The notes below the pieces were generated by a model that saw only the letters and a program-made list of their open reading frames with translations, was not told where the DNA came from and made no database searches. Below are positions 58,739 to 64,000 of a stretch of DNA of 64,000 bases, piece by piece. This DNA comes from Nectonema munidae (taxonomy: Eukaryota > Nematomorpha > Nectonematoida > Nectonematidae), in contig JAUIRK010000343.1 in the NCBI GenBank assembly GCA_030549495.1, positions 210,096 through 274,095 on the forward strand, in the 5' to 3' direction. Positions within the stretch are counted from its first letter, which is position 1. The number at the start of each line of letters is the position of its first letter. The translations under genes and the position numbers were made by a program.

Positions 58739-58859
58739 TTAATGATTATTATATTGAATTTTGGGAATGTTTTAATTCTCAATCATAGCTTCAAGAATAT
58801 AACATTTCAAATTAAACTTTACAAAAGAATTTTAATCAATCATTCTAAAAAGTATTCTT

Positions 58860-59040
58860 AATTGCTCGTGATTTAAACATTAATTTGGTGAACGTAAAAC
58901 ACAAAAATTATTAATTTTGTATGCACTATGTTTTCAAATGGTTTCGACCAGACAATGACTAGACAAACTCGATTATCTTATACATCTGTCTCATTCATTG
59001 ACAATGTATTTACAAATAGATTTAATCTTATGATTCCACC
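58860..59040 (+). pseudogene. LINE endonuclease C-terminal scrap
   Basis: MFSNGFDQTMTRQTRLSYTS then SFIDNVFTNRF (58928-59035) matches the PTRxTxxSxTLIDNIFTN end of LINE endonucleases. It lies out of order, downstream of RT pieces and directly before ORF1-like sequence, so it comes from a rearranged or second copy. Confidence 0.7.
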
Positions 59041-59506
59041 CAATAAAGTCATGGGAGTATGTACAAAAAATATGAACAAAAATGAATTTATCAAAAAAAT
59101 GGTTGATGATGGGAGAACTTTTGATGTACTTTTTTCAAAAGATATCCAAAATGAAAAAAGATTGTTGTTGTAATTTTCTCCTTTCTCAAGAAAAATGATT
59201 TTAATTTCTTTATGATGATGGAAGCTGTAAAGTGCCATCCGTTTTTTCACATATACAATGTTGTAAATGTCTTTTTTTAGACACATTACATCAAATTGTA
59301 AGAAAGATGCAACTTGCAAATATTGTTCTTCATCCCATGATTATATTGTTTGTCTAGTTATAGATGATTGCACAAAGTACAAATGTCATACTTCTACCAA
59401 AAATGGAGAGTCATCAATTAATCATGCATCAATGAGTTACAGTTGTCCATATGTAATCAAGGAATTGAAACGCGTTAAGAGCATAACCTTATTCCGTGAT
59501 GGTTGA
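59041..59506 (+). pseudogene. LINE ORF1 remnant with cysteine motif
   Basis: Two frames. The first, ending at 59173, is charged (NKNEFIKKMVDDGRTFDVLF). The second (59267-59506) has CKKDATCKYCSSSHDYIVC, a later CTKYKCHTST, and HASMSYSCPYVIKELKRVKS. This Cys/His spacing, ending in H-A-S-x-S-x-x-CP, is typical of LINE ORF1 proteins of the Jockey/CR1 type. Confidence 0.65.
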
Positions 59507-59613
59507 CGGCTAACATTAATTGTATCACACAAACCTATATTTGGATACTAACAGTCAACTTAAAAGTTCACATGAAGTTAATTTAAATTCGAAGTTATAC
59601 GGAATATAAGATA

Positions 59614-59982
59614 TGAATATTTTATCTCTTAATGCCCAATCACTAAAAAGCAAATTCGCTGAGCTTGTAATTTTTTTGAATAAGTTGTAAAAGATTTGAT
59701 AAATTTAAATTATGGAAAAAATTTATTATTTTATCCGAAGAGGGCTCTAAAAGTACTATATAAATTACAAAAACAAATTGTTATAAATATTTAATCATTT
59801 TCAAACAGTTTTGTTTCCAATATATGGCATAAATATTCTTAAAGTTACTTGCACAGCTATATGTTTTTATAATTACCAATAAGGATCTAGTGAATAATTT
59901 TTTTTCTTTTTTTGAAAACTTGATCTTTAATGTTGACCGAAATAAAGTTAATATTTTTTCGGGCGACTTTAATTTTGATTTA
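59614..59982 (+). pseudogene. LINE ORF2 start, cut by the piggyBac insertion
   Basis: MNILSLNAQSLKSKFAEL (59614-59667) is the characteristic start of the LINE endonuclease, and VNIFSGDFNFDLL (59946-59984) is its GDFN motif; between them the frame is broken. The TTAA used by the piggyBac (59983-59986) lies immediately after GDFNFDL. The rest of the copy would be expected beyond the right edge of this window. Confidence 0.8.
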
Positions 59983-60253
59983 TTAACCCTCGCACTACGG
60001 ACTCTATGTATTTTTTCCGCAAAAGTATTTACAAGATTATTATCGGAAAACTTTCAATGGGAAAGTTCAATAAAAATAGTATCTAAACTTATAAAAAATG
60101 CTTCTTAAGGCACTGGAAAGAAAAAAATTTAACATTACCTAAAAAGCTCTGCGAATTTTCATTTTTTCTCATTTTTGTACCTTGAAAAATAAATTATTTA
60201 TAGATGGCGTTAAACTTAAAATGGCAAAAAAATTTATTATAAGAAATCAAAGT

Positions 60254-61978
60254 TTATACACAATTAGGGCAAGCAGTTTTAGAATGAATCTTACAAACAA
60301 AATTCGAGCACATGGAACATTTTTTTGTTGTTTTGTTTTTTTTAGAAAGACAAACAGAGCAGACACCTTTTTTGGAAGTTGTTTGTTCTTCTGTCGCAGC
60401 TTTCGAAAAACCATAAACAGACAGTAGGTACTTAACTTGGATTGGCAATTCAGAAATGTTGGATCTTACCTTCATACACTCTTCTGCCAAAAGAAAAGAC
60501 AGCTTCTTTAAAAAAACTTTACGTCCACTTTGCTTCGAACTCGGGAACGATTGAGGAGAGTTGTATCTTGCAACAACCCATGTGTTCAAAGCAACTATGT
60601 CCAAGTAGTTGCAAAAAGTAGCTAGAGTCCATCTTCTACATGGCTTCTTTGATCGATAGCTTCTGATCATTTTATTGCCGACATCAACTCCCGATTTGTA
60701 TTTGTTGTAGCAGAGCAAACTTTGTGGTTTTGAGTGCTCGCCATATGTTGTTATGTTTTTGTGTTGAGATGACAAGAGGTACACGACTTTGAAGTTATTG
60801 CGAGCATGTTTTCTTGGTATGTACGCAGAAAGTGAAGCATATTCAGAATAAATAACACGACTTTCACATTCCGCGACGCGAAGTCCTTTCAAGTGGTTAG
60901 GCTTAAAAATCGTAGGAACAAATCGTCTGATCCCATTGACAGTGCCACAAAGGGATATATCTCTATCGTGGCACCAGACAGCCAGCTCATGACTGGTAAA
61001 AAACCTGTCAGTAAAAACGCCACAACCAGATGGAATCTTTGAGTCTTGTATAAGTCTTTTTGAAATATTCAAGGCTGAAAAATGTGAATTTCCCATACCA
61101 GGTATATAGAGTTCGGGCATCATATAAAAAAAATATTCTGCATCATTTATATGATAACATTTTAGACCGTAGTGCCCAGGTTTCTTAGGATCATATATTT
61201 TCAACCTGCACTTTCCTTTGAAGCTGATAAGTTGCTCATCTATTGTTACATGTGAATGAGGAGTCCAGTACTTTGAGAAAACATTGCGGAAGTGATCATG
61301 TACTTTCCTGATCGGACTCAATTTATCTCCAACATCTCTTTGTGTTTTGTCATCAAAAATGATGAAAAGATGAATGAGTGTAAACATGTCCCTTCCCAAG
61401 CTGGCTCTTAGAAATGGAATTCCAAAATTAGAAAACAAATCACAAATGGCAACTTTCTGGTCTCCACTTTGGCCAATATAAAGTAAGCTAGCAAAGTACG
61501 AGAGGAGATGATGAATTTCAAAATTCTTATAACAAGAGCCAATCCTCGATGTTTAGGGTTTTCAGATCTGAAAAAATAGTTTCGATATTTAAAATAAAGA
61601 ATAAATAAGCAAAACTTACTCGAAGTTGGTTTTTAGTTTTGCAGCTGTCATTTCATAGATATATGAAATCAAATTCACATCAAAAAAAAGTTTGAATATG
61701 AACAGAATGTCGTCAGTGTCTTTCATAGACCCTTTAGGTCCTGGGGGATTACTAATTGCGTTTCTGATATTGATTCTTTTGGGACGACCTTCAAGAGCAG
61801 ATATGGGTCTCCAACGATAAATAGTTTGGTCAGGAGCTAACAAATCATCTTCAATTACAAGAGATGATGAAGAAGAAGAATGAGATGATAGGGATGAGTA
61901 GGAGGAGGAAGTAAACGAATAAGATGTTTGTTCTTCTCCGCTTTCAGAACTACTTTCTATGGAAAAGTCAGAGCTCAT
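60254..61978 (-). CDS. piggyBac transposase, two exons, likely intact
   Basis: Exons 61978-61620 and 61544-60254 are joined over a 75-bp intron (donor TTCGA|GTAAGT, acceptor CATCGAG|GATTGG), giving 549 residues. N-terminus: acidic, Ser-rich (residues 1-50), then IYRWRPISALEG and RINIRNAISNP. Core: DDE-type fold with Asp222 (HVTIDEQL), Asp299 (GVFTDRFFTS) and Asp407 (YNKYKSGVDVGNK). In insect piggyBac a fourth Asp follows three residues after the last; here that position is Asn410. C-terminus: cysteine-rich domain C515xxC, C529xxC, C537xxH540, C545xxC548, which binds the element's ends in the family. The acceptor is the least sure point: in-frame stops upstream force it there, but its pyrimidine tract is not adjacent. 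The protein cuts and pastes the element at TTAA without leaving a footprint. Confidence 0.88.
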
Positions 61979-63000
61979 GATTTTATATCAAAAGGATTTT
62001 GCAAAGATCTTCAAGCCGAAACGTTCTTTGAGTATAAGCTGGGTTTATGTAACAAAATCAATTTGGAAAACAGTAATCAGCGAACGATAGAGTCTCAAGA
62101 AAGATGCAATGAAGAGAGGAGTATATTTATCAAATCAAGTTCACAATGGAAACGCAAAAACTAGAATACTTTCAACGAGAGAAAAAATAATAAATAAATT
62201 ATAAACGCATCACATGTGCTTTGATAAATCAATATCATTACTTCTACAATACCATTATGCATGAAGCCACATGCCGCCTGGCTATTGAACGCTGAACTAA
62301 GCGTATAGATAGGAAATACAATTGACGAACAATGTGTCATTGAGATTATATTATATCATAAATGAGCTGATGAGTTATTGAATGAATTTTGTGGCACTGT
62401 TATGCTTTTATTTACGTTATTACTATACATCTCCTAATACATGATCACAATAATGATTTATGGCAGAGTTCAAAATATGTGGTAAGTAAAAGAAAAGAAA
62501 GGAACGATTGGTTCACCATTGTTTTCATTTTATCACTACCATTACATGCGTGATGAGAAGTGATGAAGCAGTTTGCACTATCAAAGTTTCAGCAGTTTGT
62601 TATTACTTTTATTTCTCTCATGAATTTTAGATCTGCTATTCATTGATACAAAATGCCGGTAAACGGAGAAGAATTGGCAACCTATACGCACTGCTACTAT
62701 GAGTAGCAAAAGGCGGTAACATCAAACATTTGTAAAATTGGCGAACTTCTCTTTTGCTAATGCTTTTCCTAGAACCGAAATGCCAACATCCTTTGAGTAA
62801 ATACATCACAATTGCAAAATGAAAAACACGTAGAAATGTAATATTATTGAATATCTGATATGAAAAAGTTTTATTTATTACTAACAAATTTTATCAACAT
62901 CATAGATAGTGGTAGTAAGACATAAAAGCACTAGCGATGCAATCACAGTATGATTCTACGTTCACTAAGTGTATCGAGAAATAACCTAGAGAAAAATGAT
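61979..63000. other. Non-coding part of the piggyBac element, upstream of the transposase
   Basis: This should contain the transposase promoter and 5' UTR; no motif is clear. AGTAGTAAGACATAAAAGCACTAGCGAT (62911-62938) recurs in altered form on the far side of the repeat array (about 63659-63686), so the array is bracketed by a short direct repeat. Confidence 0.5.
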
Positions 63001-63468
63001 GTGCCTCAACATGGATTTGAACCACGATCTCTGTATGTGCCTCAACATGGATTTGAACCACGATCTCTGTATGTGCCTCAACATGGATTTGAACCACGAT
63101 CTCTGTATGTGCCTCAACATGGATTTGAACCACGATCTCTGTATGTGCCTCAACATGGATTTGAACCACGATCTCTGTATGTGCCTCAACATGGATTTGA
63201 ACCACGATCTCTGTATGTGCCTCAACATGGATTTGAACCACGATCTCTGTATGTGCCTCAACATGGATTTGAACCACGATCTCTGTATGTGCCTCAACAT
63301 GGATTTGAACCACGATCTCTGTATGTGCCTCAACATGGATTTGAACCACGATCTCTATATGTGCCTCAACATGGATTTGAACCACGATCTCTGTATGTGC
63401 CTCAACATGGATTTGAACCACGATCTCTGTATGTGCCTCAACATGGATTTGAACCACGATCTCTGTAT
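63001..63468 (-). repeat. Thirteen 36-bp tandem repeats, each with a pol III B box
   Basis: Thirteen contiguous units starting every 36 bp from 63001 (plus strand GTGCCTCAACATGGATTTGA... then ACCACGATCTCTGTAT). All are identical except one G-to-A in the tenth (63325-63360). On the minus strand each holds GATCGTGGTTCAAATCCATG, in which GGTTCAAATCC fits the RNA polymerase III B-box consensus GGTTCRANNCC exactly. Because 36 is a multiple of three, every stop-free frame stays open across the array, producing long repetitive frames on both strands that are not credible genes. Confidence 0.95.
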
Positions 63469-64000
63469 ATCGCGTACAGTGTGTTAGCTGTCCATCGAGA
63501 ACATTTGTTTCTCTAGATTATTCCTATATGAAATCAACTCATGCTATCTTCACCATTTTACATACGAGATGTATAATGTATATAAGTAGTAAAGTACGTT
63601 CGTGTAGGGTAGTACGATGGTGTGTGCTTATGAGTCTCAGTTGAGATTACCAAGGCAGTAGTAGTAAGACATTTAGTGCTAGTGATTATTTATCAACATC
63701 AATTTGGTTCTTAGTTGTAAAGTTTGCTTTGATCAAAAAAAGAATTGTAGATGGCGTTAATATCAATATTACTTTTTTCTCAAGTTTCATTATCAAGTAG
63801 AAAAAATTGTTGAATTATTCTGCTCAAAGAAGCATTCCTTAGGAATGTATAAAAATAGATACTACGTTTCTCAGTAATTTTGTTTTCTCAATAATTATAG
63901 AAGGTATTTTTAATCAAATTTTATTCATATATGATTGGCGGAAAAAATGTCCCTAGTCCGTATACAGAGTAAGTACAAAATGATCCGTAGTGCGAGGGTT

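Larger units (their letters stand above)
59987..63998 (-). mobile_element. Apparently complete piggyBac element, 4.0 kb
   Basis: TTAA at 59983-59986 on the left and TT at 63999-64000 (the window edge cuts the right TTAA). Both ends are CCCTCGCACTACGGA, 15 of 15 identical in inverted orientation. A second block (left ATTTTTTCCGC, right GCGGAAAAAATGT) continues the inverted repeat after a short spacer on the right side. Inside are one transposase gene (60254-61978, minus) and 2 kb of non-coding DNA with a 13-unit repeat array. Identical ends and an intact frame indicate a recent insertion. It landed in a LINE endonuclease. Confidence 0.93.

Noticed and set aside
63001-63468. CRISPR-like array of 36-bp repeats
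   Set aside because: The units are contiguous with no spacers, the setting is eukaryotic, and the array lies inside a piggyBac element.
62900-63516. Long repetitive frames on both strands (up to 188 codons)
   Set aside because: They arise because the 36-bp repeat unit is a multiple of three and has no stop in several frames. The encoded 12-residue repeats have no family resemblance and exist on both strands at once.

Overview
This is nuclear DNA from an animal. It is very AT-rich, most of it is decayed DNA transposons, and the host genes are metazoan: a Trio/Kalirin-type Rho GEF with a fused kinase-like domain, a WDR70 WD40 protein and a SENP6/7-type SUMO protease. Host introns fall into two classes, very short (about 50-85 bp, GT..AG) and very long (1-9 kb, filled with transposons). 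The host proteins align to vertebrate families but are strongly diverged, which suggests a fast-evolving invertebrate lineage. The species cannot be named from the sequence.

Layout. 1-15.6 kb is intergenic: a tandem duplication (1.2-1.5 kb), two copies of a MITE with GTCAAAACGCCCGAAA ends (3.6 and 4.9 kb), a piggyBac MITE abutting a dead piggyBac that was itself split by a hAT element (6.0-9.3 kb), and a second dead piggyBac (12.6-14.7 kb). 15.7-42.7 kb is one plus-strand gene that I could splice into 21 coding exons with consistent phases (1281 residues): N-terminal linker, DH, PH, Ig-like, FN3, kinase-like domain, short tail. Its first intron holds a SINE, a FLYWCH/MULE transposase, a piggyBac with two related MITEs, and a Tigger/pogo remnant. 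The intron inside the kinase domain holds another piggyBac.

42.7-48.9 kb has no gene I recognise but carries two tandem arrays with a period near 150 bp and a cluster of GC-rich hairpins. 48.9-52.8 kb holds two intronless minus-strand genes, WDR70 and SENP6/7-like, head to tail and 199 bp apart. 53-57 kb is intergenic with a poly-C-bearing MITE and a piggyBac scrap. 57.1-60.0 kb is a scrambled LINE with a hAT MITE and a piggyBac MITE inserted. 60.0-64.0 kb is a piggyBac that looks whole: matching 15-bp ends, TTAA target site, a 549-residue transposase with all three catalytic aspartates and one 75-bp intron, and an internal array of thirteen 36-bp repeats, each carrying a perfect RNA polymerase III B-box consensus.

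The most unusual points are the kinase-like domain that has lost the glycine loop and the DFG aspartate, the B-box array inside the intact piggyBac, the number of separate piggyBac families at TTAA sites in 64 kb, and blocks of strongly cytosine-depleted strand coinciding with two old piggyBac insertions in the Trio-like gene.
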